From positions 48,980,001 through 49,044,000 of the forward strand of contig CM114272.1 of NCBI GenBank assembly GCA_050084515.1: 64,000 nucleotides of DNA. Direction: 5' to 3'. Shown piece after piece: positions 38,923 through 50,377 of the stretch (its first letter is position 1; each line of letters opens with the position of its first letter). The notes beneath the pieces were generated by a model. It did no database searches. It saw only the letters and a list, made by a program, of their open reading frames with translations, and was not told the DNA's origin. This DNA comes from Blasia pusilla (lineage: Eukaryota; Marchantiophyta; Marchantiopsida; Blasiales). The translations under genes were made by a program, and so were the position numbers.

Positions 38923-40095
38923 ATTTCTTTGACTCCTGAGTTATTTTCGTTCCCTTCTAACATTGCCGTCGTTGCAGGGATTGAACGTTCATGAAAATGC
39001 CCTCTGCCCCAACACAAGTGGAGCAGAAAGTGTTCATTCCTCCTAGAGGTCGTCACAAACATGCCAACGAAATTTCACTTGTGGAGGCATGCCAACAAGA
39101 CCACGCAAGAGCAATGCTACAGTCTGCAACATCCCATATCTTCCTCACAAAAGGCATAACAAAAGGAAAGGGGCCGTCGATCTACGAGCTCTATGTCAGG
39201 GCGGCTGTGAGATCTGGTGATGAAAAAATGTATGTGGAAGCCTTCAACCGGTGCGTAGCTGGAACTCCACTCAAGAAAGACGTATACATTGGTGGGGATA
39301 TTCGTGGGCAGGTTTCAAGACGTCCCATACAGATGGTGGTAGAGCAGTCCGAGCGAGACTCGTGGAGACCAGATAAGTATCTTGACTTGAGCGGTGAAGA
39401 GGCAAAGATCGAGGAACAAATCCGGTGATTGATTTGGATGAGGAAATTACGCCGCCCAGGTATTCGGGGACTCGGACCCGTCCCAAATCCGTGATGGAGT
39501 TACTTCTCCAAAATCAGTGAATGTTTTATTTCAAAAGCCCTCCGTTGCTGGAAGTTTGCAACATCCTATCATTGGGGTGGTTCAACAATATGGGATTCCG
39601 GTAATGGAGGTGGACGCAACCTAAAACGGTGGCATATATCTTGGAGCAACCGGGACGTGGACCCCTGCGCAGGGCAGGATCGATGGCATAAGGAGAGCAT
39701 GCGGCACTTTCCTAAATAAGAACTGCATAAGGACCGGGCGACCATTGCCAGGTTTTGGGGACTCAAAACCTTTGATCGTTTCACGAGGACCGGGATCAAT
39801 TGAAGTACTTCTTCCGCCCAAATGAATCTTGCGCTTTCGGAAGTCTTATCCGGCTGCCATTGGAGCTCCCGGGAATACCCCACGATTTGGCCCATCGCCT
39901 TGTGTACGAATCGCACTCAAGACGAAGTGGACAATCTTACAAGTGCCGGTTTGAGACTCGAGACGGGAAAGTTCGAGCATGTTCAGCATTACAGAGACCT
40001 TTGCATTTCAGTATTCAACCCAAGATTGATGTCAACATGTACCCGGAGAAGGTGGATGATCTCAATCCATTATTTCATTTGAGTCTAGAAATGGG

Positions 40096-40467
40096 GTGAA
40101 GAGAAACAGAATGTGCAGGCCAACGGTGGAGAGAGCAAAGTTTAATTGCATCACTCGGGAGGCAAAAATGGAGATCATCGCCACGAAAGATGTCTTGAGT
40201 GGCAATGGAATAGGAAGGATGTATTGGGTCAGGAACAACACTGTAAATTCAAGTGTCACAGGGATGTATGTGATGCACATCTGTTGCTTTCCCACATGTT
40301 CATGTGATGACTTTGTCCAAAGAGAGACAAGTGGCAAAAGGTATTTCCCTTGTAAGCACATGTACTATGTGTTGCTGGTAGTTTTAAGAGAGTCGGAGGT
40401 AGGAGTAGGAATCCACCAAACCAGTGTCCCTCAAAGAAGTTCAAGTATTTTAAACAAACCAATTTGA
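40096..40467 (+). pseudogene. SWIM zinc-finger exon
   Basis: The 123-residue open frame includes NRMCRPTVERAKFNCITREAK-like wording and a C-x-C-xn-C-x-H SWIM finger (Cys at about 40308 and 40314, Cys-Lys-His near 40353). SWIM fingers sit at the C-terminus of many Mutator-like and related transposases and help DNA or protein binding. It fits the end of the gene, but a broken stretch separates it from the preceding exon. Confidence 0.65.
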
Positions 40468-40819
40468 GGATGCAAAATGAGGTTTTAGATTGTACTTTTA
40501 TTTTTTTTCTCAACCTTCACTTTGAGCTTGAACTCTATTCAGCCTCGGGCAAATGACAGATTTTTTCCAGACCTTGGATGGAAAAAGTGATTGGTTCCAC
40601 ACTTATGATTCCACTGATTTTTCAGTTTTCTAAATTTTGTGCAATTTGCAACTCGTCGGACTCAGAGGGGTTGCCAAAATATGGAAGAGGAAAAAAAACT
40701 GTGGGACTGCTTAATATATGAACAAAAAAGTGCAAAAAAATTCAAACAAAAATTTTCCTCTCTTCAACCCAACGGAAACTCTCTTCAAAAAAAAGTATCT
40801 ATTTCGGTTGAAGGTAGTT

Positions 40820-40874
40820 TCCTCTCTCCTCTCTCCTCTCTCCTCTCTTCCTCTCTTCCTCTCTTCCTCTCCTC
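40820..40874 (+). repeat. Pyrimidine minisatellite (CTCTCCTCT / CTCTTCCT units)
   Basis: Tandem 7-9-bp pyrimidine units near the right limit of the composite element. A purine-rich counterpart (GAGAGGAGAGGAAGAGAGG) lies at about 28455-28485 near the left limit. Confidence 0.85.
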
Positions 40875-41553
40875 TTACCGCACCTCGATTGGTAGTAGGG
40901 GATTGGTATGGTGGATAAAAATCGAAAAGAGAGTAGAGCCGAGTCCCTATCCCTTCACCTGGTGTTGATAGAGGATCATCTGTTGTCTTTGGTAGTACCG
41001 CTTAGGTAGTGGATTTCCGAAGCCGAGTTCAACCTCTTTGCAACAGGTGTCTTGGGCATGGTGAAAATATTACTCTCCCTAGTTAAAGAATCCGCGTGGA
41101 AAAGGTATCTGACTCAGGAACGCCAGTTGTATTTAGCAATGCATGGCGCCGTATCTGAAGTTGTGGGAGGAGGATCTTGCTAAAAGATTGCAAGATCAAT
41201 AGAAAGATTAGTATATTGATTTGTTTTAAAACACCCCTTGGGTGGTATTTGGAGTGGCACCCAGTCCTTATCCTTGTTTGCAACCATCGGAAAGACGAAG
41301 AGACGGAAGTATGTCACCTCGAGGATCGCTCTTAGCCCAACAACCTGAAGAGGAAACTTCTTGGAATCCTTTTGGGGGACGCGAAGATGAAGACCAGCCA
41401 AAATCGCTGAGTTGAAGGCCATTGCCTCCACCCTCTTGTAGAACTAGCCCAATTCTTGACGAAGAAACTCGCCCGACAATCGCTAACTTGAGGAAGACCT
41501 TGTTAAGAAAGCCCATGTTTGTGGGAAGTTAGAGAGAGGAGGTCGTCAATTTC

Positions 41554-42937
41554 GTGTTGGAATTTAACCATGTAGATAAAGCTAATGGCGAACATAATGA
41601 AGAAGAATTACTAAGAGTTTTTCTAGGATTTCCGAAACGTAGAGCCAGCAAGTGGTACAATGGGTTGCCCACTACGACAAGGGAAACTTGGGCAACACTC
41701 GTAGAAGCATTCCTCCAAGAATTCAGGGATCTGGAATTTGAGGATGGCATGGACTCCTTACAAAACTACGGGATCTAAAACGGAGAAAGAGAGAGACTCT
41801 CTGTGAATATACACAGAGGTTTAGGAACCTTGTAAACAAGCTAGAGCATACAACGATGTCTCAATTGGTGGATTGGTTTGTCTCACGCCCATCGAAAGGG
41901 ATGGATCAGTATTGTCGAAGGGGGCAAAGGAATTCTCTAGAGGCCGTCATCGCCTTGGTGGAAGCAAACAAAGCCTTCTTTTGGACCATCAGCCTTCAAC
42001 TGGCGGTCCAAAAGGACCCACAAAGAAGGCCGAGCAAGATACGTCCAAATATTTGGTGTACAAACTCTGGAAATCATGGGCTTACCCCCTCATATATGGG
42101 TTCAATTGTGACTTACTTGGATGAGGAAGGCAAGGAGGAAGGGTGTTTAGAAGCCGAACCATGGGAAGGGTGTTATGCAGTGCAGGCTCTGCCCAACCCT
42201 GGCCCAAGCCAGCCTTGATACCCAGGTACAAACCACCCGAATTCGGCGAACAAAAAGCTCTTAGAAAATTCATGGGGGTCACAGCACTTACCCTATTGAT
42301 GAAGAGAGGATGTTGTTATAGTTGTGGAGCCATGGATCATTGGGCCAATAATTTCCTGAATCCTAAGAGGCCGATAGGGTTGAATCCTCTTTGCGGGAAT
42401 TGCAAGAAGGGAGGTCACACGACTGTGGATGGTCTGGAGCCCAAGGTCCCTCAACTATTGGTAAAGTATGTATTGACTCTGACACCTCCCCGAGAAGTTA
42501 AAAATGAAGTTAATGTGCAACCGATAAAGGTGGAAGAGGTATCCTCATCTCAGGCCTCAAAAACGGTCACGATTCAAGAAGAACCTACCCCCACTATGGA
42601 ATCTTCAGAGTGGCCAGCGCATACATTTTTGGAGGAGATCTTCGCTGTGGAAACATGCTCAAAAGGATGCCAAGGATACAAAGGATGCCAAGTCAAAGAA
42701 GAGTATCGGAGCCTGTCCATAAAGGAAGGCACCAAGCAGGACGCCCCTATGTTTCGAGTAGGAAAAGTGATTTTAAAAGGAGACATCGACTCGATGTGTG
42801 ACCGGAACCACCCTAAGTACTTCCACCAAGATTTGGAAGAGGAGGTGCAAAGACAAGTCAAGGAAGACCAAGACAGAAGGTCTTTACAGAAGTTGGAAAT
42901 CCCAAAATACCCTCTAGCTTCGGCAATGATTACTTAA
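41554..42937 (+). pseudogene. Ty3/gypsy gag, a different family
   Basis: 41554-41778 holds a gag core (LLRVFLGFPKRRASKWYNGLP, ETWATLVEAFLQEF). A frame change near 41780 leads to 42143-42937. That frame has two zinc-knuckle-like stretches, CYSCGAMDHWANN and CGNCKKGGHTTVD; both lack the final Cys and are dead. The style (paired knuckles, then a long acidic linker) fits gypsy elements of seed-free plants. No methyltransferase follows. Confidence 0.7.
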
Positions 42938-43009
42938 CTCCTCTTACTGGAGGCATATGACTTGCTTCATGACTTAGCCAGAACCCCGGAGAATATTTCT
43001 CTTCTGTAG

Positions 43010-43560
43010 TTGTTGATGGACAAACCAGTTTACGGAAAAATCCTTCAACAGTGGAAGATGGGAAGGAAGCAGACAAAGAAGAGCATGAAGAACTTGCCCA
43101 TGGTTGACTTATTCCGGATCAAAGTGGAGGATCTAGGGGCACCAAAAGTGGAAATGGAAATCGACGGCCAGAAAATCGAGAAGGTCCCAATTGATTCTAG
43201 TAGTGGAATAAATATCATGACAGATGAGATTGCGAATGATTTGGGTTATAGCAATTTTGAAGCCACGGACTAGTATTTACGCTTCACCAACCAATCCTTA
43301 CAAAGACCTATAGGTTAGCTGAAGCAGGTTCTGACTATCATTGGAGGAGTGTCACTCTGGTTGGACCACTTGGTCCTCCAACCCCTTACAACCACTGGTT
43401 ATCCTCTTCTTATTAGTCGTCCTTGGCTGTATGGCGCAAGGATGACTACGGATTGGAAGTGTAGGCGCTTTACCTTCCAATCTCCCAAAGGGTCTACCAA
43501 AAAATGGGTAAAACTATCATGGAGGTAGCAGCCACTACAAAGAGAAACCCCAACCATTGA
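43010..43560 (+). pseudogene. gypsy protease fragment
   Basis: 43010-43273 has VEMEIDGQKIEKVPIDSSSGINIM, a retropepsin active-site region in which the D-S-G turn reads D-S-S. After stops, the wording up to 43500 (TTTGYPLLISRPWLYGARMT-like) continues the protease-to-RT linker. The element stops near 43560, where LTR-like DNA of another element begins. RT and integrase are absent. Confidence 0.65.
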
Positions 43561-43668
43561 CAAAGGGTATACGTCCGACCCCGGCTCCCCCGAGGGAGCG
43601 GATAAATCCACGGAAGACACTTCGTGTTATCTAGAATGTTATTAAATTGACAAAGACAAAGAGTGTCG

Positions 43669-43802
43669 TGCGCATACACATCGCTACACAACCCACCTTG
43701 TTGGTCACATCTACAAACCACACAACATTGATCTTCCCTAACATACGGGTGGATCCACACTTAAACAAAATATACTCACGCATATACACGGAGACCCCAC
43801 AA
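43669..43802. repeat. 134-bp direct repeat, unit 1
   Basis: Starts TGCGCATACACATCGCTA and ends GAGACCCCACAA. It matches 44227-44360 at about 85 percent by eye with no net length change. It lies in probable LTR or 3' end sequence of the minus-strand gypsy copy B; a TATA-like GGATATAAGAG on the minus strand at about 43940 supports LTR origin. Confidence 0.85.
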
Positions 43803-44226
43803 AAAAATCCACCCTCCGCTATGAGGGAATCCGGATGCTAGCATCCTAACTCCTACACACCCACACACGTCTCTGCAAGAGAGGCGCTCCTAAGGCTCAA
43901 CATGAGAAAGATGGCTTGAGAAAGCCATCTTCCTCACTCTTATATCCTTGGGAAGAGCCAAAAGGCTCTTTCCCCAAAAATAGCCCTACCAACAGTGACC
44001 TACATGCACAAGTTACCAAGTGACCATTGACTCAGTCAACGGGTCACTTGACAGACTAAAACCAAAATAGAGAAATCACCATAAACAACATTTCCGACAC
44101 ATTAGACCTGTCGCCAACTTCATCCGACATTTCAAGACAAAGTTACACCCGAACAGCCCACTGACTCTCTATGTTGTCAAAGCGATAGAACTCTACCTAC
44201 GTCAAAATAAGATGTCACAGTTGTCA

Positions 44227-44360
44227 TGCGCATACACATCGCTAAATAACCCATATTTTTGGTCATATCTACACACCACACAACACCGATCTTCCCCAAT
44301 ATACGGGTAGATCCACACATAAACAAAATATACTCACGCATATACACCGAGACCCCACAA
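44227..44360. repeat. 134-bp direct repeat, unit 2
   Basis: Partner of 43669-43802, 558 bp away. It lies just beyond the point where the methyltransferase frame of gypsy copy B stops. Bases 5-27 of the window (ACCACACAACAT type) resemble part of this unit, so the sequence belongs to the gypsy family's end. Confidence 0.85.
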
Positions 44361-44696
44361 CCGCCCCCCTGGCTGGAAATTGGGTCCCCTTAACTCCAAA
44401 TAAAAAACACCTATGTACCTGACATGATCTAGTATCCTTTACACATCTAGCACCATCAGTGCCGTCATCCCCGCAACACTGCCATACTGCCACACTGTAG
44501 CAACCCGACGTGTTGATCCCTCCGAAGAGATCTAACACTCTTGTACCCTGCTCCAAACATAGGCACCGCTCCATGCATGCCTTACAAGCTCATCTGCACT
44601 CCACGCATCTCAATGCTCATCCCCAACAACAATAAAGAAGCTCTGCACCATGGGAAGAGACACCCACCCTGGCATGTCTCTCCGTGGGACTATCCG

Positions 44697-45656
44697 CTAC
44701 GGGAATGTCCTCCGCATGTGTGCTCCTCTCCCCGAACTACCTGTGAATGCTGCCAACGTGGTCACCGTATCCTCAAGTGGTCCACCACCCCTACTTCCTG
44801 CAAACACCGGTTGATGGCTCACCCGTCCATCACCTGATCGCCATCCTAGCCGATAAGAAACCGTCTCCTCCCAAAAATCAAGAATGAGACCAAGGGGATA
44901 CAACACTATACTCCCTACCAACACATCATATGACTTTTTTGGTGTCGTAATCGCCCAAGTGCGCACCATCGCACCATCCGACTCATGCTCTGGCTGGAGT
45001 CTAACCACCAACTTCTGTCGAGTTATGTATTGCGTGGGTGATACGCCCCTAATAGAGGTTTGTATCTGAAAGGGATAACGCTCAATGTGCCTTTCCGTAA
45101 ACCCAACGCCAAACACGCCGCCTTCCCTAATATCAAGGGCTGCCCTCCCGAATCAAGTAGGACGCGCTACGGGTGGTACATTGTACCTGTGGGACTAACC
45201 AAGCAAAAACACTCCAGCTCGGTTATCCAACAACACCACACCTAGTGTGATCATGGCTCGCTCTATCGCTGGCCTAGCTAGCATATCTACCAACTTTTCC
45301 ACCGCCACATGTCATGACTCAGTGGAGGACGTTCCGAGCACCTACTTTGAGGGCAAGTCCATCACCTCCTCAACTACCTATGAATGAGAGGCAGTCACCT
45401 CTTCACGCTCACATAGCATGGCGGCCAGCCAAAACACCTTCGTTGTTCCAACTCCCAACGTCGCCAACTCCATGGCGGAAAACAACGGAGTCTGACTCAT
45501 CCTATTGGCCACCTCCAACAACGTGGTCAACAAAAGCTCCATCCAAGCCGGCGTAGGAGTTGTCTCTCCAACTCCATGTGATGTCCATGCACCTGCATCA
45601 CCCGTGGGTATTACCGATCGTAAAGGCACCATCGACGATGTATGTAGTGCCTCCAA
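44697..45656 (-). pseudogene. gypsy copy B protease region
   Basis: 45656-45378 matches the copy A frame before the active site (TKVFWLAAMLCEREEV). 45116-44697 carries PFQIQTSIRGVSPTQYITRQ, then YDVLVGSIVLYPLGLILD and YRLGWRSGDGR, the block after the active site that copy A shows in broken form. The active-site aspartate region, between 45378 and 45116, is damaged. Confidence 0.6.
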
Positions 45657-45838
45657 CTATGTGAACGATTGGGAACCCTGGCCTGCCACCCATCGATCCC
45701 CTCCCATGGGTCAATCTCAACCCCACCTCTTGATTGCTTGGTTACTCTCGCAGCACTCCGAGTCACCACCACAGCAGGCTCAACCTTAGCCGCACTACAC
45801 ATAAATCCCATCCCCGCAGAATCCTCACCAGCATCATG

Positions 45839-46724
45839 TTAAGATGTGGAGGTTGGCGGCACACTAGGTACTCTCAGCTCCGGGCGTGCCTGTAGATGCA
45901 TCATCGTCATGGCAGCAATCCTCAGCTCCAACCAATCGATGCGCGTAAGGAGCGCTGCATCGGGTGCACATCCTCTATCTCCTGTGACTGATGATGGCAC
46001 TCTACCACCACGATCATACACCACTCGATCTCCACCAACTCTCTTGCCCCCAAGTCCTTTGCCTACCTCTAGACGTACCTTCCGGCGAAGATCATAACAC
46101 CTATCCCTCGTGTGACCATATCGGTGGCAATGATCACATTGCAAGTGTGGTGGAGCCATCCTCTATGGCTCCTGAGCAATCGGAGCGCCCGTGGCCCTCT
46201 CCATAGTATGGGAAGTCACTCTACCTATGTGACACACCACACGTCCAACAAGCCAACCCTAGTCCCTGCTTGGGAACATATGTCGGTACAAGTCATTGCC
46301 TCATCGGCTCACGATATCCGCCCTGCTCTCTGGGCCCACCGGCCCGCTCCCATGGTACAGGTGCATATTGGGACACCTGTGGATCTACTCCTACTCGTCG
46401 ACCCATCAAATCCCATGAAAAATATGTGGTCACCACCTGCTCCTCACTCATGTAGAGCTCTACCCACTCAGACAACTCGAAGACCACCTTCAATGTGGGC
46501 TTTGCCGTATGAAGCAACATCGCATCCGGAACTCTCCTCCATAGCTCCTCGTCTAGCACCCCGTACCAATACTGTGCATGTTGCATCTTAGTCACTCCAT
46601 ATGTGGCAATGATCAACCGTCGCATGCGCGTGAACATCTCCCTCAGACTCTCACCCGATATCCGCTGAAAATCTTGTAGACTCTTTGGCTTGTCGGTCCG
46701 CATGCCCTGGTAGCTCCTCCCCAA
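45839..46724 (-). pseudogene. gypsy copy B gag
   Basis: Gag core at 46724-46293 and CCHC knuckle frame at 46159-45839. The knuckle keeps all four metal ligands (C-x2-C-x4-H-x4-C). It resembles the copy A gag in order and wording, including WYGVLDEELWRRVPDAML versus WYAMLDQTLQTRVREGML. Confidence 0.8.
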
Positions 46725-47099
46725 TTGTCAAAAGAAATCCACTATAGGACAAGCACTCGGTGGTCCTCTACCACGAGAGGTCTCTGCCACCTCATCACTC
46801 TCACTGCCGTCCTTTGCATCTAGTCTTGGGGCTGATGGTGAAGGTCTCTCCGCTCTCACTATACCATTATACTCCTCGCGGCCACTAGTGGACACACACC
46901 CTGGAGCCCAATACACCTTCCAAGCATCGATCTCTATAGAGTATAGAGATCGAATTCCATGTAATCATCCATCGTCGAACCCTCCAAGTGCTAGAACAAT
47001 CCCTTCCATGCCATAAAAGAGTTGAACCGGATATGGGTCCGTATCTCCTCGAAGTCGCACCACGTGTTGAACTCCTGCATGAAATCATCAAGATCTATG

Positions 47100-47690
47100 G
47101 TGCCTCTTTCTGCCCCGACCTTGATAGGCTGACTCCAACGTGGTAGTGTGGCCACCACGTCGACCCTATCACGTTCGGTCCAACCTAGCTATCGCGTTCA
47201 TCCAATCTTACCCGCTCCTTCCTCCACACATGGTAACTCTTGTGGGCGCGGCTCCCTATGCCCGCTCTTCCTTCCCACTGCCCTTGTTCCCCAAACACAC
47301 AACTCGTTCTATCCTAAACTCACTCCCGTCCGCGCCTTCCCTCTGTCCCCATCTCCTTACATCCCGTTCGGACCCCTTAGCCGCCCGTGGCTACGTCTCC
47401 CTTCCCTACGTTGCAGAGCCATAATGGCTCTTTCCTTTCTCTCCCGCTGACATTTACTTGTCAGCCCCCCGATGGCTGCAAGACCTAAAGGTGCTCTTCT
47501 CTTCTCTCTCCCGACACTCGCCGTTCACCCGTCACCAACTCACTTAAAGAAACTGGCTGCCACACCGTGCCCTGCACTCTACCACTGTCCCCAATTAGTT
47601 TGCACCATCAAAAATCGGAGAAACAGACAGCGCTTTCGTGCACAATCTCTTGAACAGAAAAAAAAAATGACAATACAAACGCCAACCAGC
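47100..47690. other. Probable front end of gypsy copy B; no gene
   Basis: C-rich DNA with open frames but no domain. It lies where the leader of the minus-strand gypsy copy B is expected. A short hairpin-like word (AGAGCCATAATGGCTCT) occurs near 47415. It ends where copia copy B begins. Confidence 0.4.
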
Positions 47691-48292
47691 GTCCAAACAT
47701 TCAGAGTTCTACTAGAGAAGCAGACTGGATAACACATTTTGAAATTGCGTTGTGATGGAGGAGGAGAGTATCTTTCAACAGAGTTTGATGACTATTTACG
47801 TCAGATTGGTATCCAACGTCAAGTGACTTACCATTACACTCCACAACAAAATGGAATGGTTGAGAGGAAGAATCGACGTATAGATAAAGCGGCACGAGCT
47901 ATACTGAATGAGAAGAACATGCCTAAGGTGTATTGGGCAGAGGCTGTAGCATTGCACTCTTCTTAATCAACCAAAATCCAACAGCATGAGTTCATGATAA
48001 AACTTCATTCGAAGTCTTCAGAAGAAGTAAACCTGATTTTTCCTTCTTGAAAGTATTTGGTTGTATTTGTTATGCTCAAGTTCCTTCTAAGAGACGTCAC
48101 AAATTAGACTCCAAGTCTGAAAGATGTATCTTCATTGGCTATGTTGATGGAACTAAGGGGTATAAGTGCTATATTCCATCCTTTATGCAGCTTATTATTA
48201 GTCACGATAATGTCTTTGATGAGCTAAAGTCATGGTATGCTCCATCTAAGCCTATTCCACCTCTAAACTCGTCTGTTGAGGGGAGAATATGA
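47690..48292 (+). pseudogene. copia copy B integrase
   Basis: LKLRCDGGGEYLSTEFDDYL holds the second catalytic Asp region, and PQQNGMVERKNRRI the catalytic Glu. KVYWAEAVA then KVFGCICYAQV and RCIFIGYVDGTKGYKCY follow. The zinc finger and first Asp are missing. A stop sits at 47728 and a one-base loss near 47955. Confidence 0.85.
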
Positions 48293-48439
48293 CTGTTAAC
48301 CAACAGACATTGTTTTCAACTTCCCCAAGTATTAGTGCAGGAATAGGAGAGGTCATAGATTCATCAATTAAATCTGTGAGTCCATGGACGGGAAGAGTAC
48401 GTTTTCATTCTGTTGACACTAGTCAGAGCTTGAGTCAAG

Positions 48440-50166
48440 TGTTAGAGGCATCTACCTCTTAACAATAACTTCATAAATCAAGTAGAGTTACACATCCCAT
48501 TTATAGATTCATAAATGAAGGTTTCCTTGTGATACATCATGCATATATGATGACTACCCTTCAAGAATAGGAGCCGAGTTGTTTTGAAGAAGCTGCAAGT
48601 AAAGTCGAATGGATTGAAGCTATGGAGGAAGATCTTGTTGCATTAAGACAGCAACAAACATGGGAGCTAGTTGATATACCTTCCAGTAAGGAAGCTATTG
48701 GTTGCAAATGAGTTTACAAAATCAAACGCAATCAAGATGGTACAATTAATAGATACAAAGCGAGATTGGTGGCTAAGGGCTATGCACAACAATATGGCAT
48801 TGATTATGAGGAAACATTTAGCCCTGTTGCAAAGATGGCGACTACGAGAACTAGTGGTTGTAGTTGCAGTAAGTAAGAAGTGGTTACATCACATGGACGT
48901 CAAGAATACCTTCTTGAATGGAGATCTATACAAGGAGGTATATATGACTCAACCACTTGGATACGAGTATCCCAAGTTTCCATTTCACGTATACAGGTTG
49001 AAAAAACTCTACACGAGCTCAAACAAGCTCCAAGAGCCAGGTATGGTAAGATTACATACGTCCTACAAGAGTTGGGTTTGAGGGTATATGATTCTCACTC
49101 CTCGTTATATGTCTTGAGAGAACAAGATCATAAGGTTCTCATTGTCTTGTATTTTGACAATCTCCTAATTACTAGGAGTACTAAAGAAATGGTACAACAA
49201 GTTAAGCTTAAGTTACAAGTAGAATTTGATATGAAGGACTTGGGAGAACTCAAGTACTTCCTTGGTATTGAGTTTATGAAGGTTGGAGAGAGCATATGGT
49301 TACTATAACGATAAAATGCTCTTCATATGCTTTCAAAATATGGTATGATGGCTTGTAAGCCAATCTCTACACCGTCGGACCAGAGTGTGAAGCTAAGAGT
49401 GGATGAAGGAGAGTTTCTTGCAGATTCTAATATGTACAAGCGCATGGTTGGAAGTTTGATCTATCCAAATTTGAGCTATGTTGTTGGCCTAGTGAGCCTG
49501 TTTATGCAAGCACCTCAAAAAACTCACCTTGATGTTGTGAGGAGGATTATGCAGTATGTGAAATTCTCTATTCAATTCGGGCTTCAATTTGAACCTTCTC
49601 TGAGTTTTCAATTACAGAGATTCATTGATGCTGAGTGGGCAAGAAGCGTGTCTGATCGACACTCCACATCTGGTTATTCATTTATTTTGGGAAGCATAGC
49701 TATAAGTTGGGCTTCAAAAAAGCAACCTACAGTCGCTTTATCTTCAACAGAGGTTGAGTACAGAAGAGCAACCAATGCAACATGTGAGGCGGTGTGGCTT
49801 CATTGATTACTTGTTGAGATTGGTGTTAGTAACTTAGGACCTAGTGTAATATATGCAAACAATATTAATAGCATCAAGCTTGCTAATAACACTCTTTTTC
49901 ATGCTTGTACAAAGCATATTGAAGTGCATTATCATTTTATGAGAGAGAAAGTGTTTGTAAGAGAAATTGATCTTGTGTATATAGGTACAGATGAGCAAAT
50001 TGCTCATATCTTTACAAAGGCATTGTCTAGAGATAAGTTTGAGATATTTAGAAATGATTTCGACGTTAGAGATATCGATATGAGCTTGAGGGGAGTATTG
50101 AAGACTGAGTTACAGTCACACTCATTAGACATCCGAACTGCTATATTTGATACTCACACGAAGTAG
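48440..50166 (+). pseudogene. copia copy B reverse transcriptase-RNase H
   Basis: RT pieces: WELVDIPSSKEAIGCK (stop where W-V-Y should follow), [26 protein letters not shown], and 48880-49308 with LYFDNLLITRST, where the catalytic Y-V-D-D reads Y-F-D-N. RNase H at 49327-50166 includes GYSFILGS, ALSSTEVEYR and HIFTKALSRD. Several frameshifts and stops are present; fewer than in copy A in the RNase H part. Confidence 0.88.
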
Positions 50167-50374
50167 GGAAGCTTAATCTAGGGTTAGTTAATCACAGTTA
50201 GTCTAATTCGAGACTATGGTTAAGATTAGGGTTAGGATTGCTTATACATACCCTATATAATTGAGAAGGGGACCATCCTCCACTCATTCTCTCATTGCAA
50301 ACTTTTGTTCTCCATGGTGGTGTATGAGTGTAAGAGCCGTTTCCCACCAGTTATGTTTCTTTAGCAATTTTTTA
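50096..50374 (+). repeat. 3' LTR of copia copy B
   Basis: Starts TATTGAAGACTGAG after the purine tract TTGAGGGGAG and aligns with 4155-4450, but lacks a stretch near GTCAGTTAAGCGCG. TATA box near 50254. It ends at 50374, followed by ACATAAGCATGC-like bases. Confidence 0.88.
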
Positions 50375-50377
50375 CAT

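Larger units (their letters stand above)
37001..40467 (+). pseudogene. Mutator-like transposase gene with zinc-binding N-terminus and SWIM finger (decayed)
   Basis: 37001-37651 has a Cys/His cluster: DCHRWC, CVGALECRSPACPY, CPHCRASPFCVGACPA and finally VGSHTHPV, like the H-x-H end of WRKY/GCM1/FLYWCH fingers of Mutator-like transposases. 37850-38504 has SWISFDICYRVL, TMGAHVYDHVEKG and GFMADHAQ before an AIREVF-like block, resembling the DDE core with its D...AI..vF pattern. An intron, 38505-38977 (donor CAG/GTGAGT, acceptor TTGCAG/GG), contains palindrome array 3. Coding resumes at 38978-39428. 40096-40467 ends with a SWIM finger, CSCDDF...FPCKHMYYV (C-x-C-xn-C-x-H). Frame breaks occur near 37660, 38200, 39430 and 39500-40090. 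The product would cut and paste DNA; this copy cannot be active. Confidence 0.6.
28430..40930. mobile_element. Candidate composite element: ParB-like/methylase gene and Mutator-like transposase, divergent, with palindrome arrays
   Basis: Two decayed genes point away from a shared region at about 35400-36900. The minus-strand gene (35323 to 29443) has coiled-coil, ParB-like and DNA-methylase-like parts. The plus-strand gene (about 36500 to 40467) has a Cys/His zinc-binding N-terminus, a Mutator-like core and a SWIM finger. Families of short palindromes fill both genes' introns, the shared promoter and the flanks. A similar 27-28-bp word occurs in the same orientation at 28430 and 40889 and could mark the limits, but terminal inverted repeats and target duplications were not found. 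That this is one mobile unit is inference from shared palindromes and gene arrangement. Confidence 0.5.
44269..47091 (-). mobile_element. Methyltransferase-bearing gypsy, copy B, truncated
   Basis: On the minus strand: gag front (47091-46728), gag core (46724-46293, LQDFQRISGESLREMFTRMRRL), intact CCHC knuckle (46159-45839, CDHCHRYGHTRDRC), protease region (45656-44697), and then the first residues of the methyltransferase (VLDLFGGIN near 44535). After motif I the reading leaves the family and enters the 134-bp repeat. The rest of the methyltransferase, RT and integrase are deleted. Frame breaks occur throughout. Confidence 0.85.
47690..50374 (+). mobile_element. Ty1/copia retrotransposon, copy B, 5' truncated
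   Basis: It begins inside integrase and runs to a complete 3' LTR at 50096-50374. It is close in sequence to copy A but starts earlier in integrase and has partly different stop codons. The LTR is followed by a gypsy integrase tail, so it inserted into, or was joined to, gypsy DNA. Confidence 0.9.
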
